From: Jacaranda mimosifolia
Taxonomy: Eukaryota > Streptophyta > Magnoliopsida > Lamiales > Bignoniaceae
Direction: 5' to 3'
Length of the DNA stretch: 64,000 bases
Assembly: GCA_018894105.1 (NCBI GenBank)
Contig: CM032122.1
Location: 20,495,674 to 20,559,673 of the forward strand
The notes under the pieces were generated by a model. That model was not told the origin of the DNA. It made no database searches and saw nothing but the letters and a program-made list of their open reading frames with translations. The translations under genes and the position numbers were made by a program. The number at the start of each line of letters is the position of its first letter. Position 1 is the stretch's first letter. Shown in pieces: positions 1 to 11,454 of this stretch.

Positions 1-1130
1 TTTTATAATTCGTTTATATTGGTTTCATTTTATTAATATTAATTAATCATAAAGTGAATCAATAACTAGAAAAAAAATTTAACTAAATTAAGAATAATTA
101 ACTTTTTAATACTAAAATAAAATACTAAAATACTAAAATTATTAACTAGCTAAGGGGACATTAAGAAAGTGTTTGGCTAAACTTATTTAAATTGTCTTAT
201 AAGCTCTTCCATTTTATAAGATGTTTTTGGAGCTCTTGCATCTTATAAGATATTTCTCGAACTTATAAGATGTTAGATCTTTTTTTAAAAATAAGTTCTC
301 AGAGTGTTCGGATAATAAGATCTTGGAGCTTATAAGGTATTAGTAATGACAATTTTATAATTAATATGATTAAAATTAAGGGAGTTTTGTTAAGATCTTA
401 AAAATAAATTAATAACTCCGTACTTTTTTAAAAAGTGCGTATAAGTTTCTAACATCTTATTTTAGGAAATTTATAAGCTCTTTTCTTATAAAATTTACAA
501 AAAACTGACATCTTATAAGCTATCAAACATCTTATAAAATATTTTGAGGAGCTTATAAACTCACCCGAATAACTTTTAAATGTTTTACAATATCTAACTA
601 TATACATATAATATAAGATGAATATATCATTTCATAATTTGATTTTGTAGATTTGTACTATTATTAATTTAGAAAACTAATAAAATTTATCTAAATATAA
701 AACTTAAACTCTAAATCCTAAAATCTCACAACTCTATAAATTTTAAACCCCAAAATATTAATAATAGAGAATATTTTTATTGATTAACATTATTATATCT
801 ACATATCTAAAATTAAATGTCAATATTCAATAGCCATTGTAAAAACTAATTTTTTAAAATTATATTAAAATATAATATGCAAAAATATTAAGTATCAAGA
901 TATGAATAATTATCATATATATAACAAACTTGTGAATAATTAAATTTTGAATTTAGAAATTTTAAAATAAAAAAATAATTACTATAATTAAATAAAAATT
1001 ATCAAAATAAAATATAAAAAAATAAAAAGTATGAAAAACAAGAATGACCAAATGACTAAACCCTAGCTTCCATTTACATTTCAATTTCAATTCCCTCCTT
1101 AGTCACTACTCCACCCACTAGCTGCCCATT
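1..1130. other. AT-rich intergenic DNA
   Basis: Very AT-rich sequence with no credible coding frame on either strand. Apart from the inverted-repeat region listed separately at about 171-583, only scattered A/T tracts are visible. Confidence 0.7.
171..583. mobile_element. Candidate MITE built of CTTATAAG/ATAAGATG motifs
   Basis: The left side reads GTGTTTGGCTAAACTT followed by CTTATAAGCTC. The right side reads GAGCTTATAAACTCACCCGAA, which is roughly its inverted complement. The interior repeats the words CTTATAAGATG and GAGCTTATAAG in both orientations, so the strand could fold on itself. A second TGTTCGGATAA-like motif occurs at about 308. This fits a non-autonomous DNA transposon, but I could not fix a target-site duplication, so the ends are approximate. 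Confidence 0.35.
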
Positions 1131-1150
1131 TGTGGGTACCCGCTTTTCTT

Positions 1151-1350
1151 CCTTTTTTTCCTTTTTTTTTTTCTTTTCATTTTCCTCCTACTGTAACGTT
1201 CTCTCTAGCAAAAGCGCCGACGAGATGCTCATCACGGAGGCCATCAGGTATCATCATTTCTTAATTTCTTCTTCTTTCTTTTTTTATTTTTTCTTTTTCT
1301 CCTATTGTAACGTTCTCGCCGACGAGATACTCGTCGTGGAGGCCTGCTTG
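1151..1350. repeat. Two-copy imperfect duplication
   Basis: A T-rich stretch followed by CTCCTACTGTAACGTTCTC and then GCCGACGAGAT..CTC..C..GGAGGCC occurs at about 1151-1234 and again at about 1271-1345 with a few changes. The first copy has a short insertion (TAGCAAAAGC) before the GCCGACGAG segment. It lies in an open frame of 139 codons, but that frame is T-tract low complexity and not a believable protein. Confidence 0.55.
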
Positions 1351-1354
1351 CCTC

Positions 1355-1590
1355 CACAATGCCAGAACCGAGAGCCAGCAGCAACTAGCCCCACGACTTG
1401 TGAGGCTAGCAAATCTGTTGGCTCTTGCCAGGAGGCTAGTTGCTGCTGGCCTATCGACAAGCCAGCAGTAGTTGGGTTTCGCGTAAAGCCAACCACTTGG
1501 TGTTGGGTCTCACGGGAAGCCAGTCAGTGCTGGCCTCTCCACCACCAGTGATGGGGAAAGGCCAGTAGCTGCTGGCCTCCCCATCTTTTT
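1355..1590. repeat. GC-rich cluster of GCCAGCA/TGCTGGC motifs
   Basis: An island of clearly higher GC than its flanks. It contains repeated GCCAG and CTGGC words and partial palindromes such as GCCAGTAGCTGCTGGC. At about 1459-1585 there are roughly four imperfect 26-40 bp units, each beginning AAGCCA or AAGGCCA. No gene or element could be assigned. Confidence 0.45.
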
Positions 1591-2104
1591 ATTTTTATTT
1601 TTTATAATTAATAAATTATAGTGATGTTTTATTTAATTGTGCAAGTTTGAAATTTTGCATTTTTTGGCATTGTAAAAGGTAAATTATTTTAGTGTTAAAG
1701 TTATAATTATATGAATTGTATTTATGAATTGTGTAGTCAATCCTTTAAGTTATAATTATATGGATTATGCTGTTTGATTATATATTGGTAAATATTCTTA
1801 TATGTTTGATTTTTTTGTTGTGTTAAACATATACAAAGTTCAAGCATGTTCGTTTTGCTGGGTTATATGAAGATTTTTATTGTATTGAAATGAACTTTGT
1901 ATTTTGTTTCTTTTGGAGTGTTATATTATGTATTAAAGATTGTTATTTCTATTTGATTCTTGAGGAGATTTGTATGCTTATTTGATTTTTGGAATATGCT
2001 AATTTTATTGTTTGTTTGTTGTTTTTTTCTAAATTTTATTGTGCTATTTATTTATTTTTTTAATAAAATTTATTAGAAAAATATGCATTTTATTACAAGT
2101 TAAT
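1591..2104. other. T-rich intergenic DNA
   Basis: T-rich sequence on the plus strand with stops in all frames. No gene, tRNA or recognisable repeat was found. Confidence 0.6.
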
Positions 2105-2337
2105 AGATTCGGATATTCAGATATGTGTAAAAGGATATTTGGATATTTATAAATGGATAATCCTAATAATTATAATTGGATACGGATATATCCGAATTCG
2201 GTTAATATCCGACAGATACGAATTCGAATGTTATTAAAAAATATCTATTGGATATGAATATGGATATTATAAAACTTAAATGGATACGGATATAGATACA
2301 GTATATTCGTACCGTTTAATATTCGTTTACAGCCCTA
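2105..2337. mobile_element. Right end of a hAT-type MITE
   Basis: The sequence repeats GGATATGGATA/TATCCGAATTCGG-like words and ends at 2337 with CGTTTACAGCCCTA. The complement is TAGGGCTGTAAACG, a terminal inverted repeat typical of plant hAT MITEs. It abuts gag sequence starting GGCGAAAC, which would be the 8 bp target duplication, but no matching left end with the same 8-mer was found upstream. The left part was probably lost or rearranged. Confidence 0.5.
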
Positions 2338-3060
2338 GGCGAAACATCCACAAGGAGGCAATCAACAAAAAATGAAGAGATTGCAACAAAAGAACTATAA
2401 GTTTCCACTGAACTAATTTCCATCGACCCACTAAAGGAGTTTATCATGACGACTATGAAAGATAAGCTTGATGGAAGTTCTAAGTCGTCTATGACTTGCT
2501 CCAAGCCATACACTCAAAGGATTGACAACTTGAAGATGCCGATCGATAACCAATCCCCAAAGTTTCAGTAATTTGATGGTAAGGGCAACCCAAAACAGCA
2601 CATGTCTCATTTTATTGAGACTTGTATAATGCTAGAACATATGGAGATCATTTGGTAAAGCAATTTGTTTGATCATTAAAGGACAACGCTTTTGATTAGT
2701 ATACTGACTTGGAGGCAGGCTCTATTGATAGTTGGGGAAAACTGGAACAAGAGTTCCTCAACCATTTCTATAGCATTCAAATGACAATCAACATGATTAA
2801 ACTCACCAACTCTCAGAGTGCAAAGAAAAACCTATGATTAACTACATAAATTACTAGAGAAATTTGAGCTATAACTGCAAAAAATCAATTATTGGAGGCT
2901 TCAGCCATTGAGATATGTATCCATGGAATGCATTGGAATCTTTGCTATATACTTCAAGGAATCAAATCAAAAACTTTTGAAGATTTGAAAACTAGTGCAC
3001 ATACCATTGAAATGACCATGAATTTTGACTAACAAGAAGACTCAAATGATGCCGATGGTA
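2338..3060 (+). pseudogene. Ty3/gypsy gag fragment (copy A)
   Basis: Broken frames encode a retrotransposon gag capsid region. Recognisable pieces include YTQRIDNLKMP, FDGKGNPKQH and an acidic end (MNFD). Stops and frameshifts occur throughout, for example a stop within the Q-FDGKGNPK stretch. It matches the copy at 29933-31964 but lacks that copy's hAT insertion, so it preserves the empty site (GCACATGTCTCAT at about 2598-2610). Confidence 0.75.
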
Positions 3061-3119
3061 AGGAGAATGTAGGGGGTAGTTAACTTTCATATCCAATTTC
3101 TAAGTGCTCTTTAATAAGA

Positions 3120-3840
3120 GCCCGAGCTGTCAATGTTGCTCCCAAACAAGAGCATAAATTATCTAAAATTCTCAAATCTCCAAGTTTTCAAATTCAAGAC
3201 ACAAGTCTCCAGGTCAATCCAAACTTAAGTCTCCAAGTTTCTAAAATCTACGACTTAAGTCTCTAGGACTTCAAGTCAAGACTCAAGTATCTAAATCTCC
3301 AAGTCCAAGACTTAAATTTTTAAGTTTTCAAATCAAAGACTCAAGTCTCCAAGTCTTTAAATTCAAGATCATGTCTTCAAGTCTCTAAATCCATAACTCA
3401 AGTCTCCAAGTATTCTCGTCAAAGCTTAAGTTTCCAAGTCTTCATATTCAAAAATCAACTCTTTAAATCTGTAAATTCACAACTCAAGTCTTCAAGTCTT
3501 CAAATTCCAAATGCTCCTTGATAAGAGTCTAAACTAACAATAATCCTCCTAGATATGAGCATAAACTATCTAAAATTCTCAAGGTTAAGTCTCCGATGCA
3601 CTTCTTGATAAGAGCCTAAACTGTCAATAATGCTCCTAGATACGAGTATAAACTATCTAAATTTTTTAAGTTGAAGTCTTTCCATGTACTCCTTGATAAG
3701 AGCGTAAACTATCTATCAAGTCAAACTCAAGTATACTCCTTGACATGAGTATAAATTGCCAATCAAATTCAAATTGACTCCTTGACAAGAGTATAAAATA
3801 TCTACTTAAGTTAAATATACTCCTTGGCATACGCGCCTAA
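3120..3840 (+). repeat. Spacer of short and medium tandem repeats (copy A)
   Basis: First comes a run of loose 11-12 bp repeats of the AAGTCTCCAAG type (about 3175-3490). Then come larger units containing CTCCTTGATAAGAG, TAAACTGTCAATAATGCTCC and GAGCATAAACTATCTAAA (about 3505-3830). The same two-part spacer lies between gag and 3' LTR at 31990-32760. Confidence 0.7.
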
Positions 3841-4216
3841 ACTGTATATTCTTCTTGGCCCGTATAAGTATAAAATGTGTATGGCACCCTCCTCAAAAGG
3901 ATGTTTACTTTGAATTGCGTTATGACTTGATCTATTTTTTAGGTTTATAGGTAGATGGGATGATCTCATCATAAAAATCTCTAAGTATTGACAATCCACA
4001 AAGTCCATAAAGATTTCATAAAAAGATATAGTTCTTGATAGTAGCGTGCAACATGTTTGTAGAAGGGCTCCATAGCTCAAGGAATGCTTGGAGGATTTCA
4101 TATCACAGTATATTTGAAAAAAGGAGAAAAAAACAAAAAATTCTCAAATATTTCAAGTCTTGCCTTTTTCGTGGATAATTGACACATCTTTCACCGAGCC
4201 TTGAAGTAGGGGCATT

Positions 4217-4585
4217 TGTGGACACATTAATTTTGCCCAATTGAAGAGTGACACATATAAAATAATATGCTAGTTATTAATTCAAAAATTTCTACTCATC
4301 TTAGAATTTATTAAATTTAATTTCAAAAGATAGATAGTTAATTTTAATCAATACTTTAGGATTTATTTTATGCTCAAATCAAATATTGACAAGTGTCAAA
4401 GATGAAGTGTCTATGTCTATAAACCAATCAGATCAAAGATATTTGATATTATCTGTTGCTATCTATTATTATTTCTTAATATATGATATTATCTCTTGAT
4501 ATCTGATCTTAATAATATGCTATTATCTCTTGATATTTGATATTATTATATCAAAGAGATAATCATCAGAGAAGTTCAAAAATTC
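4217..4585 (+). repeat. 3' LTR fragment of gag-only gypsy copy A
   Basis: Starts TGTGGACACATTAATTTTG and aligns to the LTRs beginning at 29158 and 32942 (TGTAAACATGTTAATTTT). Homology runs through the ATATTTGATATTATCTC repeats to AGAAGTTCAA at about 4585 and then stops, so the LTR is truncated. Confidence 0.7.
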
Positions 4586-4737
4586 AAACCTTAAATTTGA
4601 GTTTAAACATTGCTAAAGTCTTATTGTCACTGATTTTTAGTATATAAAATTTAGAAATTGTTATTTTTTGTTCTATTTCCATTCCGTTAGGGATTAAGCT
4701 ACATTAGGTATTTACTGGCATATTCTTATTCCTTCAT

Positions 4738-4938
4738 TGTTGGTGTTAGCAATTTGTTAAGCGTTCAATTAATTCTTTTTGTGCTGACTCTCACGATACA
4801 TTGTATATAAATATTGTACATTCATTTCATAATGCATATACATAATATTCTGCTTCTTCCTCCATACGCTCCATCTCAGTCTTCTTCATTTGAGTTTTTC
4901 TTCCTTTTCGGCTTTATGTCATCGATTCACTATTATAA
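4738..4938 (+). repeat. Short 5' LTR of the copia element
   Basis: Inferred from TGTTGGTGTTAGC at 4738 and the PBS immediately after about 4940. A TATA-like TGTATATAAATA at about 4803 fits the LTR promoter. About 200 bp is short but normal for some copia lineages. Without a 3' partner the boundaries are approximate. Confidence 0.5.
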
Positions 4939-4940
4939 TA

Positions 4941-4952
4941 TGGTATCAGAGG
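4941..4952 (+). other. Primer binding site, tRNA-iMet type
   Basis: TGGTATCAGAGG is complementary to the 3' end of initiator methionine tRNA (canonical TGGTATCAGAGC) except for the last base. It sits just inside the 5' LTR. Confidence 0.85.
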
Positions 4953-5049
4953 TCTAATTTCTTTTCTTCTTTCCACTCTAATCTTCTTTCTCCCTATTTT
5001 CCGCTCATACTCATTCTTTTCTTCCCCCTATCTCTCTGACAACCACTTC

Positions 5050-5964
5050 TGCCAGTGAAGAGCCTTTGAGTCCTTATTTTTGTCACCATAGTGACATCCT
5101 AGGTCTTGTTCTCATCACTCATCCCCTGCAAGGAGATAGCTATGCCTCATGGAGCAGGGCGATATTTATAGCCCTTTCTCTGAAAAACAAACTAGGCTTT
5201 ATTGATAGGTTCATTCCCAGGCCTGGCTTTAGATGCTTTTCTTCTCCAAGCATGGACTTACAGAAACAATGTCGTCATTAGCTAGATTCTCAATTCTGTT
5301 AGCAAAGGAATCTCGACTAGTCTCATCTTTGCTGAATCTGCTACTGACTTGTGGCTTGACCTTAAGGAATGTTTCCAACAGAGTGATGGTCCAGGAGTTT
5401 TCTAGCTTTGCCATGATCTAATGAGCCTCCCTCAAGGCTCTAACTCCGTTGCAATTTATTTCAAAAAAATAAAGACAAGCAGGGAAGAACTTTCAAATTT
5501 TCGGCCTTCTTGTTCATGTGGCCTTTGTTCCTTTGGTGGCTTAAAGAATCTTGGAGCTCATTTTCAGTTTGAATGTCATGAGTTTCTTAATGGGCCATCA
5601 TGATTCTTATGCTTATGTTCGAGGCCAAATATTGATGATAGATCCTCTTTCATCCATAAACAAGGTTTTCTCCCTAGTAGCGTAGGAGGAACGACATCAC
5701 CATCTTGGTGTTCTTGCACCCACATTAGCTGTTCTGAACAACTCTATCGCTTTTCATGTCAAACATTAAACCTTGAAAACCAACTTTGTTCCTCCTACTC
5801 AGCCCCCTTGCCAGTATCGTGATCTCCTGTTCTACACCCATCACAACATCCATGGCCATAACATAGAAAAATGCTACAAAATATGCTACCCACCTAGTTT
5901 CAAGCCTAAACCACGGCCATCTCTACCCATAACCACCATCTCAAGTTCACCAAATTTCAACTGA
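5050..5964 (+). pseudogene. Copia gag (frameshifted)
   Basis: The frame at 5066 gives PYFCHHSDILGLVLITHPLQ and later SYASWSRAIFIALSLKNKLG, the N-terminal copia gag pattern. The following pieces lie in other frames: TDLWLDLKECFQQSDG, then LPQGSNSVAIYFKKIKTSRE and PSCSCGLC, where the cysteine motif follows the tether helix. A later frame (5773-5964) has the zinc-knuckle-like stretch HNIHGHNIEKCYKICYPP. At least three frame changes separate these blocks, so no Gag could be made. Confidence 0.8.
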
Positions 5965-6139
5965 CATTTCTCCACCAAACTCTCTTGGTGGCAGTTTCTT
6001 CAAAGAATCTTACTAAGATACAATGTCAACAACTCATCAACCTCCTCTCTTCCCAAATGACTTCCCCTCATCCTCGACCACCTAGCCCTCAACTAATCCT
6101 CTCACTACATGTATCGCCCTTTCTGTCACTAGTCCCCAA

Positions 6140-7563
6140 ACTCCTCCCGATATATATATCATTGACTCAGGCACCAATATATGTATGTGTACCAATACCA
6201 ATGCGTTTCCTTATCTGAAACTTGTACACAATTGTCATATTACTTTGCCAAACAACAATTCTATCCCAGCCAGCTTTATAGGCATAGTTTCTTTAGGGAT
6301 TGATTTTATTTCAAATCATGTCTTTTTTATTCCTAATTTTCATTATGATATCATCTATGTTAGTTCTTTCGTGCACAATACCTATCTCACGGTCTCTTTT
6401 TTCTCTGATCATTGTCTAATTCAAGACTCTCAGAGAATGAGAACGATTGGCAAGGCTAACAATATTGATGGTCCTTATGTTCTGTCCATCCAACCTTCTC
6501 CGCCTTTATATTTTGTTCACTCTATCACATTGGAAACATGGCATCAACAATTGAGGCATATTTCCTTTTGCCTCTTCGCCACCATGAAAAATCAGTTATA
6601 TATAGATACTACTTCGTGTAATAAAAATGGTCCTTGTTATGTTTTCCCTCTAGCAAAACAAAGACAAATCCATTTTGTTTCCAACAATCATATGTCATCT
6701 TCTTATTTTGACTTAATACATGCTGATATTTAGGGGCTATTTTATACTATTGCGCATGTGGGGCATCATTATTTCCTTACTTTAGTTGATGACCACAGTT
6801 GGTATACATGGTTGTTTTTATTAAAACTCAAGTATGATATTTCTAAATGTTATTCCATGATTTTATAACATGATATATACCTAATTCAAGACAAAAATCA
6901 AAGTCTTCCACACTGATAATGCTAAGGAATTTGCCATGCCTGATTTTTTTCTCTCAACATGGGATCCTAAACCAATTATCTTACATTGAACAGCTACAAA
7001 AAAACACCATTGTTGAGCATAAACATCAATATTTACTAAATGTTGCTCGTGCTCTTTATTTCCAAGCTCACATTCTCTTATATCTGCGAAATGAATGTGT
7101 CCTCACAGCCACATACCTTATCAACCAAACTCCATCACCTTTCTTGGGGCACAAAACACCTTATGCAAATTTACACAAAGTTCTAGCTAACTACTCTCAC
7201 TTGCGTATCTTTGGTTGCTTGGCCTTCACATCCACCCTTCCCAGCCAATGCACAAAATTCACTCCTCATGCTCGTCTTTGCATTTTCCTTGGCTATCCTC
7301 ATGGAACAAAAGGAAACAAATTGTATTATGTCCTCTACAAACAACTCCTCATATCCATGATGTTATCTTCCACGAAATATTATTCCCATTCCACACGATT
7401 CCATCATCACAATGCTTCATCGATCTTTTTCCTCATATCAGTTTACATGTACCCTTATCCCTTATCGACTCTCCTAGTCTTCCAATACAAATCCATCATC
7501 TATCTCAGCAATACTCTCCTTTGCGTCGATCATCTCGCCCACATCACACCCTATCTTACTTAG
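6140..7563 (+). pseudogene. Copia protease and integrase (broken)
   Basis: The aspartic protease active site appears as IIDSGTN near 6160. The frame 6185-6733 carries pre-integrase sequence (WHQQLRHIS) and ends in DLIHADI followed by a stop where DLIHADIWGP is expected. Integrase catalytic residues can be traced: first Asp in LVDDHSWY (about 6785), second in FHTDNAKEF (about 6910), and Glu in the TIVEHKHQ stretch (about 7010). The C-terminal part (6919-7563) includes LRIFGCLAF and a KLYYVLY-like sequence. Frameshifts near 6180, 6735 and 6915 make it inactive. Confidence 0.8.
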
Positions 7564-7719
7564 ATGACTTTCATCTCTATAATCTCTCTCAAACTCAATC
7601 TCATTGTACTTCAACAGCTCATCCCCACTCCAACCACATATCCTACCAATCCTTATCTTCTTCACATAGGTTTTTTACTCTTGCAATTTTCTCTCAACAT
7701 GAACCACACTCCTATGCCG

Positions 7720-8790
7720 AAGCCATTTGTTATCTTCACTGGACTGATGCTATTAAAACTGAACTTGAAGCGATGGATACTAATAAAACTTGGTCTATTA
7801 TTCCCCCTCCTGTAGGTAAACGATTTATCTATTGTTGATGAATTTTCAAAACCAAGTTTCGGTCCAATGGTAGTATTGAGCGTTACAAAACCCGTATTAT
7901 TTCCAAGAGCTACAATCAACAGGAAAGTGTGGATTTCCTGGACATATTCTCTCATGTCGCAAAGACGATGACTGTTAAAATGCTACCTACTTTGGCCGTG
8001 AATCATTGCTGGACTATCTTTCAATTAGACGTGAATAATGCCTTCCTCCATGATAACTTGTTTGAAGAGGTATTCATAGACATTCCACTTGGTTATACTC
8101 ACTCTCATGCTCATGTATCTAACTCCAAACTAGTTCGCAAATTGCATAAATCTATTTATAGTTTGAAGTAAGCTTTGAGACAGTAGTTTTCCAAATTTTG
8201 GATTCACTCATCCAATTTGGTTTTGTATAGTCAAAATCTAATTATTCTCTATTCACTAAAGGCACTGGATCCACTTTTGTTGCTTTTCTTATGTATGTGG
8301 ACGATATTGTCCTTACATGACCATTTGTCTCAGTCCTTAATTCTGTAAAGTCTCGCCTTAGCGCTCTTTTCAGGCTCAAAGACTTGGGCTAACTCAAGTA
8401 CTTTCTTGGTTTTAAGATGGCTAGATTGTCTACTGGTGTTGTGGTTTCTCAATGCAATTATGCTCTCCAACTCTTCAGAGATACTAATTTTTTAGGGTCC
8501 AAACCAGCTACAGTTCCTATAGATCCCAATATTCATCTATCAAGTACTGATGGTGATCTCTTGCCCGATGAATCTCAATATCGCGCTCTTATTGGGCGTT
8601 TCTTCTATCTCATTGTCTCTATGTTGGATATCACTTTTGCAAAGCATTGCCTCAATCAATTCTAAGCTCAATCGAGGCTTCTTTATCTCCATGCCGTGCA
8701 TTATCTCCTATGTTACTTAAAGGGTAATCTAGGTTAAGGTATTCACTTTGTAATCTCTTCATTGCTTCATTATACAGATTAAAAGGTTTA
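7720..8790 (+). pseudogene. Copia reverse transcriptase and partial RNase H
   Basis: RT begins near WTDAIKTELEAMDTNKTW (about 7740). It continues in shifted frames through the FQLDVNNAFLHDNLFEEV block (about 8020), KSIYSLK then a stop, and MYVDDIVLT (about 8290), which keeps the YVDD catalytic motif. The part at 8417-8665 contains the C-terminal RT and the GSLRYL equivalent (RALIGRFFYL). Homology ends in the AVHYLLCYLKGN stretch near 8710-8790 at the start of RNase H. Confidence 0.8.
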
Positions 8791-9039
8791 TGTGCCATTA
8801 TAAGCTCTCTATTTATGAACTATTTTAAACCTTAGATGCTTGAATCATTCAAAGATTATTGTTGGAGATCTAAATAATCTGCTTCTGTTTTGATTTGGAA
8901 CCAAAGACCCCTAATATAGGAATTCTTATTTTCCTTGGATGTATGCTGTTTGTTAGACTTGGAGAAATCCTTAGGTTGAATTGAATGTACATCAAGATGT
9001 CTTTTAGAATATCTATAAAATCGTTGAAGGTCCATTCAT

Positions 9040-9499
9040 TAAACTGTACTTGAAAAGATGAGGCAGATAGTATTCTTATGTGGTGGTCTAGAAATGGCCA
9101 GAGGAAGAGTATCCACCTTATGTAAATGGTCCAAGATATATTATCTCATATGACGTTGCAAACTTTATTCTTTCTGACTTAGAGAAATGTAAATTGAGGA
9201 TAAGATTAGATGCAAGTGATATATCAATAAAATTGTTAAAAGTGCATCACATATGCAAATAATTCTTAAGAGAATTTCCTTTGATTTACAGTTGTTTAAA
9301 ATGGAAGACGCTAGCATAGGAATATGGATATAGAAAGTTAATAAATCAATACCAGTGGAGTATGTTCATAGCTTGAAATTCCGCTAGTTTGGGCGCACAG
9401 AAGATTATATCACAGCTCACCACCAATCCTCGAGGTAGATTATCTGCCTATGGAACAAAATGAGACAATAAGGGAAGCCTTCATGTTGCAACATGAGAT
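9040..9499 (+). pseudogene. 3' part of a GALT-type beta-1,3-galactosyltransferase (GT31)
   Basis: Two blocks match the C-terminal end of plant GALT proteins, Golgi hydroxyproline- or N-glycan beta-1,3-galactosyltransferases. Block one (about 9061-9204) encodes [11 protein letters not shown] and [17 protein letters not shown]. Block two (about 9300-9499) encodes FKMEDASIGIW, PVEYVHSLKF, EDYITAHHQS and the family C-terminus GKPSCCNMR plus stop. The gap of about 95 bp between them is likely an old intron. In-frame stops occur at least four times (GIWI-stop-K, KFR-stop-F, SSR-stop-I, MRQ-stop-G), and a conserved Cys of the CQFGC motif is lost. It is clearly dead. The upstream three quarters of the gene are absent. 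Confidence 0.75.
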
Positions 9500-11454
9500 A
9501 GCACTTGAGATATTGAGCACAAGCAAAAATTTATTAACTGTAGGGAAATGGGATGGAACAAATTTTGCAGCAATAAATACAAACATGTTTTATCCTGTAG
9601 ATTGGATAGATAGAAATTTGGAGCTGCTTTTGGGCTATTGGTTCTTTTCTTTGTGTTTTAACTTTATTTTCTAGTTTCATCTGAGTACGGACAAGAAGGA
9701 AGTGGTGTGAATACATTTACAGTTAATGTCCATACTTGGTTCTATAGCTAACCATAAGAATCTTTGGCATATTACGGCAAATAATTCTGAGATAAACAAC
9801 CCTGAAATGATCCTTAGTAACATTTTCGTAAGTGTTTGCAATAATTTTAAATAAATGTTTTAACTTTTAGTGGTTTTGAATTTTGAAGTGTTTGCAAATG
9901 AAGCTTTTACTTTTTAAGTTCTGATTCTCTAAAATTAAACACCAAAATAAAAGTTAGGAGTAATTTTAACTTTTTGATTCAAGTTTCAATTTATAGTTCA
10001 CTCTTTACTCATTTGATTTGAACAAGAAGTTTTCGTATACTATTCTCTCTCTCCCTCTCCCCCTTCTTCTTCTTCTTCTAGTTTAGTTTAGACATACACA
10101 TGCTCTCTTGATTTATTATATCCACTATTTTCTTTCTCCATCTCTCTCTTCTACGAACACCTCTGTCCTGCAAACATATCAAGGTCATTTTTTGTTCTAT
10201 ATTTCCACCATTGACAACTTGCTTCAGCATGAATAAGCCCAAATAATTAGTCTCATTTGTCTTCATTTTATTGTGACCTTGAGTTTTTGTAATAAGTTAA
10301 GATATAGAATATTTTCCAATGAACAATAGAAAAAATGAGGTAAATTTTCTTCAATTTGAACTAGATAAAAATGTCTTCAAGTGGCTAAGATGCTCAAATC
10401 TGGTTAGGAGGTTGTGTCTACAATTCGGAGCTCCATATTTTGTGAATTCAAATTATGAATTTGATGGAATTATTTTTTTAGATTAGGAAAAAAATTGTTT
10501 GATATTAGTTTTGGTTTCAACACATTACAATATTTTGCTCCACATCAAAAATGTATGTCACTTGAATACTGATGACGATGTTTGCAATATGGTTTGACTG
10601 CGTATGTACATGAATATGACCACCGTTCACATGATAATGGTGGTGGTCCGAAAAAATTAATTGAATGGACATGTGGAAGGCTAGTAAGTAATATACTTTG
10701 ATATTTTTATATGGATATTGCATTAATTCTTTGATATACTTCCAATGTGTTGTAATTAGTACCTAATTATTATATGTTCTTTTTCTTATTAAAAAAATTA
10801 TTTATTCATGATCATATGTATCAGTTCGATGACTAATACAATATTATTACATTTTAGTACTTCTGCACTTTACTGCAAGACTTTTGCTCAATCAACGTGA
10901 TTAATAATGACAAACTATATGCTGTGGACTTACAGAGTTGGAGTTGTAGGGCATGCAAGATGATAGAATACTTTACAAATAACAAGCATGTTTGTGCTTC
11001 TATTGAGCAAAAGTCACTCTCTTACATCTTGTTACAAATTGATTTGATAATGTGTTTACTTACTGTTTAATTGCATATGTACACTTGTATTACCTTTTGT
11101 CATTACTTGGTACTTAAATATCTTGTTTGATTTTATTTTTCTTCAATCAATCAAAAGAGGAAGCTCAAGAAACAAAGAATTAAAAGAAGATGGAGGATTA
11201 GATTGTGTACATGTACTTATGAAAGTTGCTAAACTCATTCTTGTTTGGTGTACATATTAACTTGAAACATATATACTATAATGGATTAATAATTAGATAA
11301 CTTGTATTATATTATTTATATTGTATGATTTGTAATATGTGAACATGTTGTACTATGCTTTTAGTATGGAAAGGAACCTAAACGGTTATTGTTTTTAGCT
11401 ATTGAGTGGATCTGTCTCTGGAGTTATTGCCCAAATTTATTTTTCATTTTGTCA
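9500..11454. other. Intergenic DNA
   Basis: Stops occur in all frames. The first few hundred bases may be old 3' flank of the galactosyltransferase copy. A pyrimidine microsatellite lies at about 10045-10080. No other gene or element was recognised. Confidence 0.5.
10045..10080. repeat. (CT)n/(CTT)n microsatellite
   Basis: TCTCTCTCTCCCTCTCCCCC followed by CTTCTTCTTCTTCTTCTAG: a pyrimidine tract made of CT and CTT units. Confidence 0.9.

Larger units (their letters stand above)
2338..4585 (+). mobile_element. Truncated gag-only Ty3/gypsy element, copy A
   Basis: Homologous by eye along most of its length to the element at 29158-33569. It has decayed gag (2338-3060), a repeat-rich non-coding spacer (about 3120-3840) and the start of a 3' LTR (from 4217). 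The 5' LTR and gag start are missing, replaced at 2338 by a hAT-type MITE end. The 3' LTR stops matching at about 4585. There is no pol between gag and LTR, so the family is non-autonomous. Confidence 0.75.
4738..8790 (+). mobile_element. Decayed Ty1/copia element, 3' truncated
   Basis: In order: a short 5' LTR ending near 4938; a tRNA-iMet PBS (TGGTATCAGAGG at 4941); copia gag (5050-5600); protease, pre-integrase and integrase (6140-7560); RT (7720-8660); and the beginning of RNase H (to about 8790). This order, with integrase before RT, defines Ty1/copia. Many frameshifts and stops are present. No 3' LTR or polypurine tract follows, so the 3' end was lost. The gag style suggests an Ale/Retrofit-like lineage, which is an inference. 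Confidence 0.85.

Noticed and set aside
1132..1551. 139-codon open frame
   Set aside because: Phe/Ser-rich translation of T tracts and of a short repeat cluster, without homologous motifs; likely not a gene.
9450..9674. 74-codon plus-strand frame
   Set aside because: Its first part is an out-of-frame reading of the end of the galactosyltransferase pseudogene, whose C-terminal GKPSCCNMR lies in another frame.
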